This document shows positions 25,364 through 46,425 of a stretch of 64,000 nucleotides of DNA, piece after piece. The position numbers and the translations under genes were made by a program. The DNA is from Syngnathus acus (lineage: Eukaryota > Chordata > Actinopteri > Syngnathiformes > Syngnathidae): positions 434,001-498,000 of the forward strand of contig NC_051099.1 in the NCBI RefSeq assembly GCF_901709675.1. Direction: 5' to 3'. The stretch's first letter is position 1. Each line of letters starts with the position of its first letter. The notes below the pieces were generated by a model. That model was not told where the DNA came from and ran no database searches. It was given only the letters and a program-made list of their open reading frames with translations.

Positions 25364-26257
25364 GAACGCCTCAACCAGAGCCGCTGCAGGAAGCGGTGCG
25401 GACAAATCGGAAAAAAGGCACGCTTTTTCCTAATCACAAAACATCTTTTGCAAAATCTGGTCAAACAAAAAAACATGCAGAGCAGAGCGCAAACATCTCT
25501 GACTTGCATCATTAACTTAAACTACAAAACAAAAACCTTTGCCTGATCTGCTCTGCCAAGAAGTTTGCTTTCTTTGCCTTTGTGTACATTGTAAAGTCAT
25601 TTTCAAGTTACCTTTTGTGGCAGTTTTTTATATTCCGTCTCAGCTAATTCTCTTTGACAAATTCCCAAACTTTCTGTGGGACAGGTGAATGCCCCGCCCC
25701 TGCTCTCGTGTAAATAATGTTTATAGAGCTATTGTGCATATGCAAAGAAATCATTTCCCCCCCCATATTTTGTTAATATGAGTTTAAATTTATCTGAAGT
25801 GCGTCAAAAGAAAAATGAAACCAAATTGGACTTAGTCATGGACTGGTTTTGCCTGTTTTGGAGGTCACAGGGCTCAGTCATTGGCTGCTGTTTGTGCCGG
25901 GTCCTTCCATGGCAACCAATGTATGTAATCAAATATTTTTGGTGCCATTTTTTGTTCAGTCATTAAAAAAAATGTTTTTTTTTAAATATACTTTGTAGGC
26001 CTCCATCATCGACACACGAGAGCACTGCAGTAAAATTGTCTTATTTCAATGCTAAAATGACTTTTTCATGCTTTTGTAAGGATTCAAGTTCTCTGAACGC
26101 AATGTGTACATAAATGACAAAAAGTGTCTTGAATTATTCATTTCTTTCTGTAAATAGTTTTGGGGTTTTTACGACTTTGCATCAGGATTGAATCGGAATG
26201 TTTGTCAAAAAAAAGGCTTTTGCCTTTTTTTAGTTAAAAAAAAAATTACAATGAAAT

Positions 26258-26263
26258 AATAAA
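26258..26263 (+). terminator. klf5l: Polyadenylation signal AATAAA, probable klf5l 3' end
   Basis: AATAAA about 895 nt after the klf5l stop, followed within 15-20 nt by GT-rich sequence (ACAACGTGTGACTTG). An upstream ATTAAA near 25965 could be an alternative site. A 3' UTR of roughly 0.9 kb is inferred. Confidence 0.55.
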
Positions 26264-28896
26264 AAAAATGACAACGTGTGACTTGCCTTTTGCTCATTTG
26301 GGTCAAAACCGGTGTAAAAAAAGAGCAGTTTAAACAGTTAAAGATTTAACAAAAACAAATGTCACTTTAATGTAATTTGATCAAATTCGTTTGTATTGAA
26401 GGACGATCGCTATACAAGCTTAGAGTATATCCATTTGTTGACCTTTTTTTTTTTTTCCCCAAAGCGCCCGCCCGCCCACGCGAAGAAGAACATTAGTGAC
26501 ACCAACGAAGAAGAAAGGGCGCACCTGCTTTGCCTGTTTTCGGCGCCAATTAGCATCACAAGTATAACTTGACTTTCTAAAACGCCTTGAAGGGTCGCCT
26601 CAGAACAACGCGAAGAAAAAGATGAAATATTGTGCGAAGGAGGTCTCAGCACATGAAGACGAGTTAACGGGCTGGCGCGTTTGACGACCTCGGTTCTTCT
26701 TCCAAAGCTCAGCCGACAGACAGCAGCTCAGCAGCGCAGCAGCGCAGCAGCTCGTCCGGTGAGTCCAACAACGAACGACACAAGCACTCAGTCAGTCTGA
26801 CAAAGTGTGAGGCGGCAACTCAAATACAATTAAGCAGCTAACCTTAACATATTGTGACAGACACATTGTCAACTCACTGCTAGCAGTCTTCTGATCATCT
26901 GAACTTGCTCGATCTGTGTTAGCCTATTGTTGATCTACACAGCAGGTGAGTCCATCGTGTAAAGTTATTTTCATGAGGTTTAAAAAAGAAAAGAAAAGGG
27001 AAAGCTCTATGGGAGCAAAGAATTGTAAATGAGTTGGGTTAACACGAACCCCCTTTGCTTTATTTTCATAGAAAAGTCCATCAAAAAAGTGCAAAGTTGA
27101 TCGAAAGTTCCGATGAATTCATCCAGCAATAACAAGACTATAAGAAATTCTGTTTTTCAATACAAAATGTGGTTTTAGTTGGAAAGTGACAGTGAGGTTT
27201 GTTTTGGGGGCACGTCAACTTGAAATGCTATCCACAAAGAAGAGAAAGCGTCAATACATATTTTGTTGAATGGATTGGGAAATTGGTGAAAGTCAAACAC
27301 GTCGTTCCTTAGCTGATGACACAAAAGAGCAACAGATGATGAGAATCGTCATCGTGAGAATAGTCATGAGAATATGAAGGAAAAAGACACAGACAGGGTG
27401 GAGTCGCTCAGAAATAATTGGACTGGTTGTGCTCATGTCTTTCGAGCGAGATTTACCTGGTCGTCGTGGTCACGCGAGGACAACGCCCTCATCATTTCTT
27501 GCCATATTATGTTGTTGTAATGTGCTGAGCAGGTTTGTGCAAAGGAGGCTGGCTCCCTTTTGTATTGCGCTCATGCATCAATACATGCACTTAACCTGGA
27601 TTACGTATGAGGCGAAACAAACAAATGCATCGTTTTTCTCGATTTTTCTTTTAGATTTTGTATGGGGGGAGGTTTGAATATTTAGTCGCCGCGGTTTTTG
27701 AAAAACATTACAGGGCAAGCAAGTCAATGTTTGTGTAGCTATATACGTAGGTATATTTTTCTGCGATGTTCTGTGATCTTCGTTCCCGGGGGGAAATGAT
27801 TCATTTGTTTTTTTTGTTTTTTGCTAAGCTTTCACCGTCAAACGCTTGTTTGGGCCTGTTAGCGTGATTCTGCAATAGCGCCTGCAATGCTTTCTTTAGT
27901 CATACAGGTCCATTTTCAACATGACCTTGTATTGAGCTGGGCCACTGGTTGGTGCAGTGGTTCCCAAAGATGACTTTGATTCTCAGTGGTGAGGAACCTG
28001 TCCAGGTCCATTTTGACGTTAAATGTACTCAAGTTACCACATAGCGCGCCTTTTTCCGTTTAATAGCAAAATGACATTCAACTGTTCAATTGGTAGAGAG
28101 AGTAGTGGTTCACATAGCAGGATGTCAAGCATACAGAGTCAATGCGCAAAGGAATCCACAACCATTATTCAGATAAGCTCATGGGGGAGGGTCTATTTCC
28201 TGGATGGCTTCATCAACTTGGAACAGGAAGTTGGACTTTTCCCCATGCTGAATGTAATACGTATGGGGAGGAAGTAGGATGTTGCAAGTGCATTCCAGGT
28301 GAGAGGCTGTGAAATGCACTGTCACTCAGCGGCAGCATTTGTCCAAACGTGTCCCGTCCCGCCTATCAGTCAAACGGCATGGCGGGGCACTGCATTAAAA
28401 GCAGCTTGCTCGGGATGGTGGCAATGAATTTTTTGGGAGTGACTCATGGGAGGAAAGAGTAGGACTCAAATAAAAGTTTAAAAAAAAAAAGCTGCAAAGA
28501 AAAATCACCTTTTTTAATGACGTTGTCATTATTGTGCTTTTATAAGTGGGATGCTGTAATTAATATTAGTGCTATTTTTCTTCATAAAAATTCCCACTAA
28601 TGCTACCCCTACATTCAACCTAACCTTAACCAGTAACACTAAGCATAAACTTAAACCAAACCTTAACCCTAGTTTAAAACCCGAAGCGATATATATTGAT
28701 ACGTTCCTTTTTCAACGCTAACCTTAACATCCATCCATCCATCCCTCTTCAAACCTAACGAAGGGGACGTCTTATTTGCCTTGGGCACAGCGCCTCCTAG
28801 TGACGTTTGCATCTCACTGCACACGCATCTTCACTTTTCCAGTATAAAAAAAAAACACACACACACGCACTGGAAGTAAATTGCACCAAAAACAAG
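26264..28896. other. Gap between convergent klf5l and klf8
   Basis: About 2.6 kb with no supported coding sequence. It includes a CAGC-rich segment ending in a good splice donor at 26759-26760 and a second donor-like GGTGAGTCCA at 26945, which could mark 5' exons of a non-coding transcript. It also includes a CTCF-like motif at 28788-28803 and short (CATC)n near 28730. Confidence 0.6.
28788..28803 (-). promoter_or_regulatory. CTCF-like motif between the convergent KLF genes
   Basis: Reverse complement TCACTAGGAGGCGCTG resembles the CTCF core with two mismatches, 94 bp from the candidate klf8 polyadenylation signal. Confidence 0.35.
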
Positions 28897-28902
28897 TTTA
28901 TT
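28897..28902 (-). terminator. klf8: Candidate klf8 polyadenylation signal
   Basis: AATAAA on the minus strand, followed downstream by a GT-rich stretch (TTGTTTTTGGTGC, then (GTGTGC) repeats near 28866-28855). Other AATAAA candidates lie closer to the stop, so this is the distal option. Confidence 0.4.
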
Positions 28903-30949
28903 CTATAAAAGAAGGAAAGAGGATGAGGAGTAATCATCACAAGTATACAGAAGAGAAAAACAAAGGACTTTTTAAACACCAGAGTAGAATCACAGTATCA
29001 AAAAGCTCACGTTTCTTTTTTTCCTTCCGCGTCCATCTTTACATCTCTTTGTTCTGTACACAAATACAAAAAAAATATTCTTATAATATTCTTCTCATTA
29101 TTATTATAACCATAATAACTGCATTGCACTGAGTAAATAAAGAGTACTGGCCCGCTAAAAATTACTGCATTCATCAGGGAGGGGTTAAGAAAACGTCAAA
29201 GATAAAAGCGGCGATTGATGGCGAGTAAGATGCGCAAAAGTGGGCATTCAAATTCTACTTTTTAAAATATGTTTGTCAAACATACAGAATAGGTTAGGCT
29301 AGCTAAACAAGCCCTCCCCAAAAAAAGATAATTATCATCAGCTAAAAAAAAAAAAAAAAGGTTTTGGGCGCTATTTATGATTGTTCAAAATAGTTTCATC
29401 GAAGCTACATATGTTAGCAGGTATAGCTAAACATGGTTAGTGTCTATTTTGGGGATTTTTGCGTGATATGACTTTGATCATTGATAGCAAAAGGCAAGCC
29501 TGGTTTCTAAAACGTTAGCATTTATTGCTAATTGGCCCACCAAAATCAACACAGAATCAGTACCCCAAATTGTTAGCTTTTGGTGGCTAGAATTCAAAAT
29601 AATAGAAATGATTGCGTTGATTGAACACACCGCAATAAATAGTTTTGTCACTTGTGGCTGCATGCTAGCATTTTAGCATGTTTTTTTATTTTATTTCACG
29701 TTCTTCTTTTTGTAGAAAAATGTGAAACAAAACAAAAATTGACAAATTGGCACACAAAATCGTCAAAGGGCTAACCACTAGCTTGCTGTTGCTAAAACAA
29801 ACATCGCTACCCATGTGGAACTTTTTTCTTTCCTTAAAGGTTTTGTGCAGAAGTGATCATATCCAACTCTTTTATTTTTATAGGTAACGTATTTGTATCC
29901 TCAAAAAAGCCAGATGTTTCGCACGCACACACACACGCACACGGCGACATGCTCGCCAACGTCACTAGTTGAAAACAAGAGGGCAACTCTCCATGCAACA
30001 CAAATATGCACAACACAACTGGGACCAATAGTATTATTCTTATTATTGTCATTTGTAAGAAACTACAAAAAAAGTTGTAAAAAAAAAAATGAGAGGGAGG
30101 GAAAAGGGAAGGGGTTCACATTATCTAGTCAGTGTTAAAAATAGAACTCCACCCGTTACATTTACTTTTTAATTATATACATTTATGTACATGGATTCTT
30201 TTTTTTCAACTCTGTTTTCTTTTTCTTGTTGTTGCCGTCTTTATCCTTAATGTTTACAAAAGAATGCATAAACTCTTCTAGAAAGATGTGCTTTTTCCAT
30301 TTTCTTGTTCTAGTCAGACCAAATAAAAAAGGCGGGAAACGCGCAAACAAAAATCCCTCCAAACAAGAATCGGTTCGGATGTTTTATGCGTCAAAATTGT
30401 ACGTAGTTTCTCGTCTCATTCTACCGGAAATTCACAGAGCATTTTCGCTCCCGTGACCTAGTTTTCAAATTGTTGTTAAAGTCGCCACTCTCCCCTCCCC
30501 AATCTTGAAAACTTTTTCCCCCCCTATAATCCCCAACTTCGGTTCAAGCTCAACGTGCCCAGAATGCACACTCGTTAAGTTAAAAAAAAAAAAAAAAAGA
30601 TGTATTTGTCGCAAAACATGCAGACGAAAAAAAGAAACATGCGCGACCACTTGGCAAAGTCGGGTAAAAGTTCCCGTATTTCCCTGCGATAAGGTTTGAA
30701 CTTCTCCGCCGACCAATACTTCACAGCGTTTAAAAGACGACCAAAGACCAGAAATAGTTCAAAACGACAAAAGCGAGACTCTGCCACAAAGGTTGGAAAA
30801 GCGTAGACAAACCTCAACGATAACACGCAAATACTGTTTTTGTTGTTAAAGTGTGTGCAGGATATGCAACAAAAAATGTGATGGGAAAAGTCTTTAGAAA
30901 GTTCACAGTTGTCATAGCGCGCCTGAATTGATAAGGAGTGTCTCAAAAC

Positions 30950-31880
30950 CCGACTTTTAGATGGCAAAATGAAACAGCGCACCCCGAAGGTGAACTCTGT
31001 GTCAATTTATACTGTAGGAAATTCTGCTTACGATGAAGACCCTAATGAAACCCATGAGAAATGTCGTCTATTTTTCATCATAGTTTAAATGAAACGCCGC
31101 CGCGCTTCATGGATTAAAAATGGACTTGTGCTGCAGTGAACCACTTTGAACAATGCCAAAATCAACACAGTTGGACTTGGGCGGTCGGTCGGTCCTATTG
31201 CGAAAAGCTGCAACAAATTTGATCATCTAAAAGTAAATGCCGTACCCCAAGAACGACATGTCTCCTATCGTATGCCTGACAACAAATTTGTATTTTCATT
31301 CAACCTGGCAAAATGTGCTATTCAGGCTTTTAGATATAAAAATGAAACACCACATCCCAAGGATGAAATCACTGTCCAACCTTCCCTGTGCATCGAGACA
31401 ACTTGACAAATGCATTAAAAAAAACAAAAAGAAATTGAAATCCAGAACAAAATGACTTGTTCAGGAAACTACTTTTAGACCATAAAAATTAAACACCGCA
31501 CCCCCGAGGATATAAAAAGGTCAACTCCTGTGATGCAACAAAAAATAATCTATCAGCGTTAGGAAATTGAAAAAAAGAGAGACCCGGTTGTCCAAACATC
31601 TACTTTTATGATCAAAAATAAAATGCCGCACCCAAGGCAAAAAAAAAAAAAACGTCATCTCCTGTGCTACAATGTGACAACTTCAAAAATGCATTCAATA
31701 GGTAGGCCAGTCCTGCGATTGGGGGGGAGGATGGGGTGACGTCCACAAAAAATGTCTCGTCCAGCCTTCTACTTTTGGATCATAAAAATGAAATGCCGCA
31801 CCCCAAGAAGGAAACACATCTTCCGTCACGACCTGTGCTGCAGCCAGACAGCGAGCGTGCCCGATGCATTCAAAAGGATT
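30950..31880 (-). repeat. Diverged ~130-bp tandem repeat array downstream of klf8
   Basis: About seven degenerate units recur. On the plus strand each has a core like CTTTTAGATCATAAAAATGAA, then ATGCCGCACCCCAAG, then CTCCTGTGCTGCA, and in some units AAATGCATTCAAAA. Core positions are near 30967, 31088, 31231, 31338, 31487, 31620 and 31787, so spacing is 107-167 bp. The array ends about 180 bp from the klf8 stop codon. Confidence 0.8.
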
Positions 31881-32061
31881 GCATTCCTGCCAGAAAAAGA
31901 AAATGGGGAAAAAATGTCTGGGAGGACGGACGGACGGATGGATGAGTGGAAAAAGAAATCCCCAACCTCCATTAATGCCTGGTACTCCTGCAGAAGAGGA
32001 GTCCGAGAACTTTGTTTTGAAGGCGACGGGAGAAAAAAAGCCCAAATCAATCCAAAAGAGT

Positions 32062-39992
<7,931 letters not shown>

Positions 39993-40602
39993 CTGAAAGG
40001 AGAAGGAAAGTGTCATGGACAGGAGTGAAGGTAGAAAAGTTGAGGAGGAGGAGGAGGTAAGACATGAACATTTAGTACCTCACTTTGATGAAGGGAGAGA
40101 AAGGATATTTTTCAAAGGACAGAGAGGATTCGAAAGAAAGAAGAAGAAAAAAAAGGAGGCCTAATGTGGAGGCTTCCACTGAGGGAATGAGGAGCCGGCG
40201 AGGAATAACAAGCCAGAAAACGAGAGCGAGGTTGGGAGGGGGAGCAGGGAGGAGTCGCCCCTCCCTCCCTTTCAGCCAGGCAAGCGGACACACCCTTTTC
40301 TGGAAACGCGCACACACAATGAGGTGTGGCTGGCGAGGCCTTTTCTGTCCGCACACACGCACATTTACATAAGTCTCAACTCCTGATAAACAAACCATTT
40401 CCTCAAAGAACTTCCTCGAATGGTCACAACAACGTAGCAGACGGTTCAAAAGTAGCCCAAAAGCAAATGCCACCTCCAAACCAAAGATGACCGTAACGCA
40501 AGTCAGCGAAAGGCTACTTCAAGGGCCAAAAGTGATTTGAAACAAAGGTAAAGAACTGGACATGCCACGCCCCGCCCCGCCCCTCAGCTCACCAACACAA
40601 AC

Positions 40603-40632
40603 CAACCAACCAACCAACCAACCAACCAACCT
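40603..40632. repeat. (CAAC)n
   Basis: About seven tandem units. Confidence 0.93.
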
Positions 40633-42691
40633 CCTTGAGCTTTCAAATGCTCCACCTTCCATCCTCCGACCTATAGCATATTTAGCATGAGCGCAATAAC
40701 GATCTCATAATCACTTGAAACGTGTCGTCACAGGACATCACAATACTGACTTCAAAGTCACTAGCTAAATGTGCCTTGGAAAATGGCCGCTTTGATTCCT
40801 AAAGAGGATATTTAGTACATTGACACGTGCTCCAAAAATGATGACGGTGTGACAAAATGCACTCTGGGATGGCCTCTTCAATCGGAGTAGACTACAACAA
40901 AGATTCAATTTCATTTGAGTACGGCAAAGTTTGTGGAAGTAATAAACAAACATGTCAGTTACTGAAATAGATGTGATTATTTGTATGTTATGTGGAACTG
41001 AAAATGTTGATGAATAATTTTCGTTTGGATTAAAAAAGGTCCGACACAAAAGTGAAAGCAATCGCTTACAATTTAAACGTTTTTGTAATTGGCACTATTT
41101 TGTTGTTGTTTAGCACTGAGTTGATTTGGCGTTTATTGTTTTACGACCGAACACATTTCTTCCAGGGTGTGTCTGAGGAACTTACAAAGGACTCCATGTC
41201 ATCTTCTTCTTTGAGGCCAAACAAAAACGGTACGAAGAAAGCAACACTGTTGCGCGTACACGGGGAAGGAAGGAAGGAAGCAATGAACTAAAAGCAGTCT
41301 CAAAGTGCATCCACCAAAGTTAAACTTGCATTAAACGCTAACGAGAGTCACACAGCGCTGGAAGTAAAAACGAGTGGGCGTATTCAATTATTGATGCGCT
41401 GAAATGCGAGCTGCATTGTAATGGAGACGTCGTCTAAACTTTGGAGACCAAAGTCAAAGTTGGCTCACGTGCTCCGCCCACATGCCATTTGGCACCACCC
41501 ATCTCTGAGCATTGTGTAGAGCAGGCTAGCTTACTTAGCGTTTGTAGCAAAGCAGAAGGCTAGCTATTTTGGTATAAGGATGATCCCAAAATGACGTTGC
41601 AAAAAAGCAAACTATTGTTCAAGCCTATACGACAGAAAAGTGCAAAAACATCCTGTGTCTTCGGGCATGGCTTCTTGAGAATTTGTTTTTTTGCGGCTGA
41701 TTGACATGCCTACAAAATGATTTCTTTTTTTTGCCAGTCTGGGCCTCTGCGGACTCGATCGTCAAAGAGTGTTTGTCATGTGACTCGGTCGTAGCGGATT
41801 CCACACTGAGGTGTGGCCCGGACCAATCGGCTACGGGGTGTGACTGTCTGCGTCACCCCTCCCAAACGCACACACGCATGAACTCACGCTGGTGGCCCTC
41901 CAGTTCCATTGTGAGAGGGACAGAGCCCCCTCTGTGCTTCGAAACAAAGGTAAAGGCCTCTCCATGCCACACCTTCCCCCCCCACTCTGCCTCCTTGCAC
42001 TTGTCCACTTTCCTTCAACAAACGAATGACATACATACTTTGAAACATTCCCTACGATATTTCTTCATGAAATTGTAGTGCTGACTCTGAATCCATTTTT
42101 CATAGCCCTTTTATTTTGCAAAACTCATTGACAGCACGTTTTGTTGTTTAACATGCTCATGAAAAAGACTTCTTTGTCATTTATATTCTTATTGGCTTTC
42201 AGGCAAAATAACATTTGGATTTCATTGGCATTCAGACTGGAACACCCATTCATCTGAGAGACCTGTTTATCTGCCACCATAGTTGCTGCTGTTTTGGTTA
42301 GCACTTGCATAACTGGGGACACTTTTTGTCTCCTTATGGCAAACAGTGGGCATCAATTTCACTTGGTAACAATAAGAAACAAAAAATATCAACATTATCA
42401 TTCCTTAAGTTCGAAAATCTTGTAAATCTACCCACCCTCACCTCAAGCAAGATTCTGAACACAGCCGGGAGTCCAGGGCCCAAGTCGTGAAACCAAATAG
42501 GAAAACACAACAGGGGGGCTGCTTGGGAAACTGTAAGGACAGTGCAAGCGCGCCCCGCCCCGTAGAATGGGAAAACAAGCGCTATTGTTAAGCCACCGGC
42601 TAAATTAAAGACCGTTCTCCAGTTCGCTTGTCCAAAGATTGACTTTCGAATGTCCGAGCGTGCATTGCAACTGCGATTTTGACACGGAGGA

Positions 42692-42694
<3 letters not shown>

Positions 42695-42743
<49 letters not shown>
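42695..42743. repeat. (TA)n
   Basis: About 23 TA units. Confidence 0.97.
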
Positions 42744-42746
<3 letters not shown>

Positions 42747-43267
42747 TGCAAGTATCATGACATCATCTGTCTGTGTTGCTCCACCATTTGTGTTCAAATT
42801 GCTTCTAGAGTATTAACACTGCGACACAGATGCTATTCCTTGGCTCAACTGTAGCGTTCTGCATTGTTTGTTGATATTTAGCTAAACAGACCTAATCAAG
42901 GATGCAGTTGGTTTGTATGCGCAACCCGGTGATCAAGGGTAGACATCAAAACATTTTTTGGTTTGCATACATTTCAAATTCTAAAACGGAAACGAGGGGA
43001 CCATTTTTCTTGAAATGAGAAACAACAGCGCTAACAATGTGTTTGAGAGCCCTGTTCGCTCCAACCACGAGATGGCGTTCCAAAAAAAGTCTCAAAAACA
43101 TTTGCAAAAATGTCTTTTGGCCTTGACGGGCTTAACGTGAGGCAGCCCGAGAGGCCGCAACCACAAGGAAGGATTAGCCAATAATTCCTCAAGGTTTGTT
43201 TTGACCTAATCTGGAGCACCCCCACCGGGCGGAGGATTCAGTGCAACAGGATAAAAAAGAAAAAAAA

Positions 43268-43284
43268 GGGGGGGGGGGGGGGGG
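43268..43284. repeat. 17-base G homopolymer
   Basis: Preceded by an A-rich run; it could form stable G-structures or be a sequencing length artefact. Confidence 0.85.
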
Positions 43285-44130
43285 ATAAAACACGCTAATA
43301 GGAAGAAGTCATCTGGACTCCAACCGGGTCCACTCAGAAAAGGCAAGAGTAGAAATTGTCTGCAAATCCAACTCGGACGAGGCAGTTAGGGTGGAGGCTT
43401 CGGTGGGGTGGGTTTAGGGGTGGGTTCTGTTAGCATGGAAGACCTTATGAGGACCACTAGACTGCGAGAGGAGGGGCCTCACTCTGGGAGTGCAGAGTTC
43501 CAGGAACTAGAAAAAAAAAAAGGGTGGGGTGGGCGCGACCCTGTCAGCTTGTGATCTCCTCACAGGAAGTCGGGGAGGGGGGTTATTGAGGGTGGGGGTT
43601 GGTTAGCCAAGGAGACGACCAAGAACCAAAAGACAAGAAGGGGAAAAAAAGGTTGAGGAGACAGTGAACAAATAGTGTTTGGGGGAAAACGAATTTTGCA
43701 CCCGTTTTTGTACTCATCCCAAAGTCCTTTCTAATATAAAAGTAGAGCTTTGGCACCATCTTGTGGCATCCTTGTGCCAAGGAACTATGTTGAAGTCAGG
43801 GTAGGTGCTTCATTTAGTCAGGCAATATCCCTGTCTAATAGAAAAGTAGTGCTTATCTCATGACATATGCAGGCAATTCGTGACCCTTTTGGCACCTATC
43901 ATAATAATAATAATGGGGCCTTTCATAATTTCAGCTGATCCAGACTGCAAACATTGTCTTCATGCCTACAAAAGAAACGTCACTGGAAGGTGTTTCTTTT
44001 TCTTACTCTCTCCGTTTTTAGTCCCGCCATCACATTTGAAGAGAGACTGAAGTATTTGCGGCGAGGGCTTCAAACGCATCTCTGTCCCCGGCACTTTTTT
44101 AACAAGCTATTTTTACCCGCTAAAAGGCCA

Positions 44131-44167
44131 GCCGAGCGTGAACCGCGTCCACGCGTTAACGCTCGGC
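44131..44167. repeat. Near-perfect GC-rich hairpin
   Basis: Outer arms GCCGAGCGT/ACGCTCGGC and inner arms CGCGT/ACGCG surround a 2-nt loop. Only GAAC versus TTA interrupts the stem. Confidence 0.75.
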
Positions 44168-45969
44168 CGGCTACCAGCTCGGGAGGAGACACAAGAGTCA
44201 CGTCGGAGGTGCGTCGTCCGGCCGGCAAAGTGGATTGGAGCACAGTGAAAACAGTTAAAACAACACAAAGTTGTACATTTGGCAGCTTGTTAAATACATT
44301 CAAAGGATAACCCCATTTTTGCTTCAGTATTTTTGTGTGATTGTTAACGATATTTTATTTTGTGCACACATTTGACGAAATAGAATTGAAAAAAATGTTT
44401 GTCTTGAGATACAAAGGAAAGAAAAAAAAATGAAAACACACGTGTGCGTCAGACCCCTACCAGTAGATGGTGCTAGCAAAATTCCCAACATCCAGCCACC
44501 ATCACGTCACAGTGAAAAGCAGCAATGAACATTGTAGAAGAAGAACAGGGAAGGCCCCAATGCAAATTGAATGGACATCAATGATACACCAATTGTCACT
44601 ATTTCACCGTTTTCCCACCAGTCCTCTTCTGTACCAATACAAAAACAATCACTTTGATGATGCCTTCAAGTGGACGCCAAAACTGTAGGAACCTTTTGAA
44701 CCAGAAAAAAAATTGGATACCACCAACATGAAAACTGGCGAGTTGCTGGCTAATGTTTGGACGATCTGCCACTATGATTAGCAGATTAGCATAGCTCCAC
44801 TTAAGCGTTATTACATGCTTCCCCCTTTACAGCGTGAGAGAAAGAAGGCGGGACAGCCGAGTCTAACTGGGTCAGCGCTCTACTCGCTCGCTGTCACTGC
44901 ACACACAAACACACACACACACACACAGGTCCTCACCATGTGTGTGTTTGGGGTGGGGGGTGGGGAAATGCCCCCTGCAGGATCCACACATATGCGCTGG
45001 TAACGCGGCTGCCCGCTCCCACGAGCTGCTCGGAGGCGGAAACCTCCCCCAAGGCATCCCAGCAAAAAGCAAAAAAACAAAACTACACACATCACATTGC
45101 AGAGGATCTTTTTCGTGTTCTATTTTTTTTTTTGCACAATGTGCGTGAGTAACGAGGGTAAAAATACAGTGACCGCACGCTCCGGGTTCACGTCAAGTTC
45201 AGCCCTAAAAAGTCGTTCTGACATGCTGGACTGCAGTGAGATATGAAAAAGGGAAATTGCGAGATGGAAATAAGACTTGAGTTGTCGGGGGGGAGCAATA
45301 AAAAAACTAAAGTAAACGTGAAATGAATGTCAATTGCGAAAATGTTGGTGCACTAACAAAAACATGGATTCTCTCTGTTCGATATTTTGTATTTCTATAG
45401 GATAGAGGAGAGCGACTAAGTGCAATCATAATCTGCCTCCCATTCGAGTACTTGATCTATCGTGCTCCATCGTCTCCACTTTACGGCCCTCATTCTCCTC
45501 TCTGATCAAATGCCTTTCAATGTGTTTGCTGCGGGGCGGCTTTTGCAGTTTTGCGTCCAAAAACGACCACCCCGAACCAAGACGAGTCCACAGACGCACA
45601 TGAGAGTGAAATGAAACACCGGGTGTGTCCTCCATCTGGCGAGCAGTGAGGCAAGCTAGAGAAGCCGCCTGCCTGTTATCACACCACACCCTGCTGACGC
45701 GAAGCTGGCCGCCACTTCCCTACACACCCTCTTATCCGCACACACACACACGTAAGCACACGTACATACAGCGCAAACAAACACGCTTGAGCAGCTTCTG
45801 TGGTCAGAAGGTTCCCCAAACGTTGTGTTGAAGGACACAGAGTGCATGGCGCTATCAGCGAGCGTTGACGGAAGCAAAGAGAAACTGAAAGCAGCGCACA
45901 TTTCAGAGCATTCATGAAAACAGCAAGAAATCATTCGAGACGAAGCGCAATAAGAAACTACGAGCAGTA

Positions 45970-46425
45970 CAACCTTTTGATCCAAGGCGAGACTATGGAG
46001 TACCATGCTGATGCAACATGTTAAGCTAACATGAGCCTTTTTGCGTTTACTTTTGTTATTCTCAGCATGTGTTGATTGGTATGGAGATGCATTTGTTCTG
46101 ACAAGAGAGTGAGGTCAAGTGGAGACTAAGGGTGTAGTTGATCCAAATGGAGACTGTGCAGTACCACAACACAGCACTTGCCAAGTTACATGCCAAGCTA
46201 ACAATTGCATGTGTGCTTTTTTCAGTTATTGCCATGAAGCTGATTTGATCCAAGAGGAGACTGAGGGCAAACTCTGACCTCCAGAGTGAACACCGCCACA
46301 AGGTAAGTTGTATGTTTGTCTTTATTTATGCTGTCTGCAGTTTATATTGACTTCTTTGTGGCATGAAATGATTTTTTATTGGCGAGGGGGCAGGGGTATC
46401 CAGGAGGAGACTAAGGGTTTAGAAA
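45970..46425 (+). repeat. Dispersed degenerate repeat, cluster 2
   Basis: Related copies near 45979 (GATCCAAGGCGAGACTATGGA), 46115 (GTCAAGTGGAGACTAAGGG), 46138 (GATCCAAATGGAGACTGTG), 46245 (GATCCAAGAGGAGACTGAGG) and 46398 (ATCCAGGAGGAGACTAAGGG). Spacing is 23-150 bp. It is the same family as the 38 kb cluster. Confidence 0.6.

Larger units (their letters stand above)
28897..32061 (-). other. klf8: Probable klf8 3' UTR and downstream sequence
   Basis: About 3.2 kb between the klf8 stop and a candidate polyadenylation signal on the minus strand. No coding sequence is seen. It is AT-rich with several minus-strand AATAAA signals (complement TTTATT, for example at 29521-29526) and includes the diverged tandem array at 30950-31880. 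Where the transcript ends is not determined. Confidence 0.45.

Noticed and set aside
30950-31880. CRISPR-like array
   Set aside because: The units are long, diverged and unequally spaced in a vertebrate genome. It is a decayed tandem repeat.
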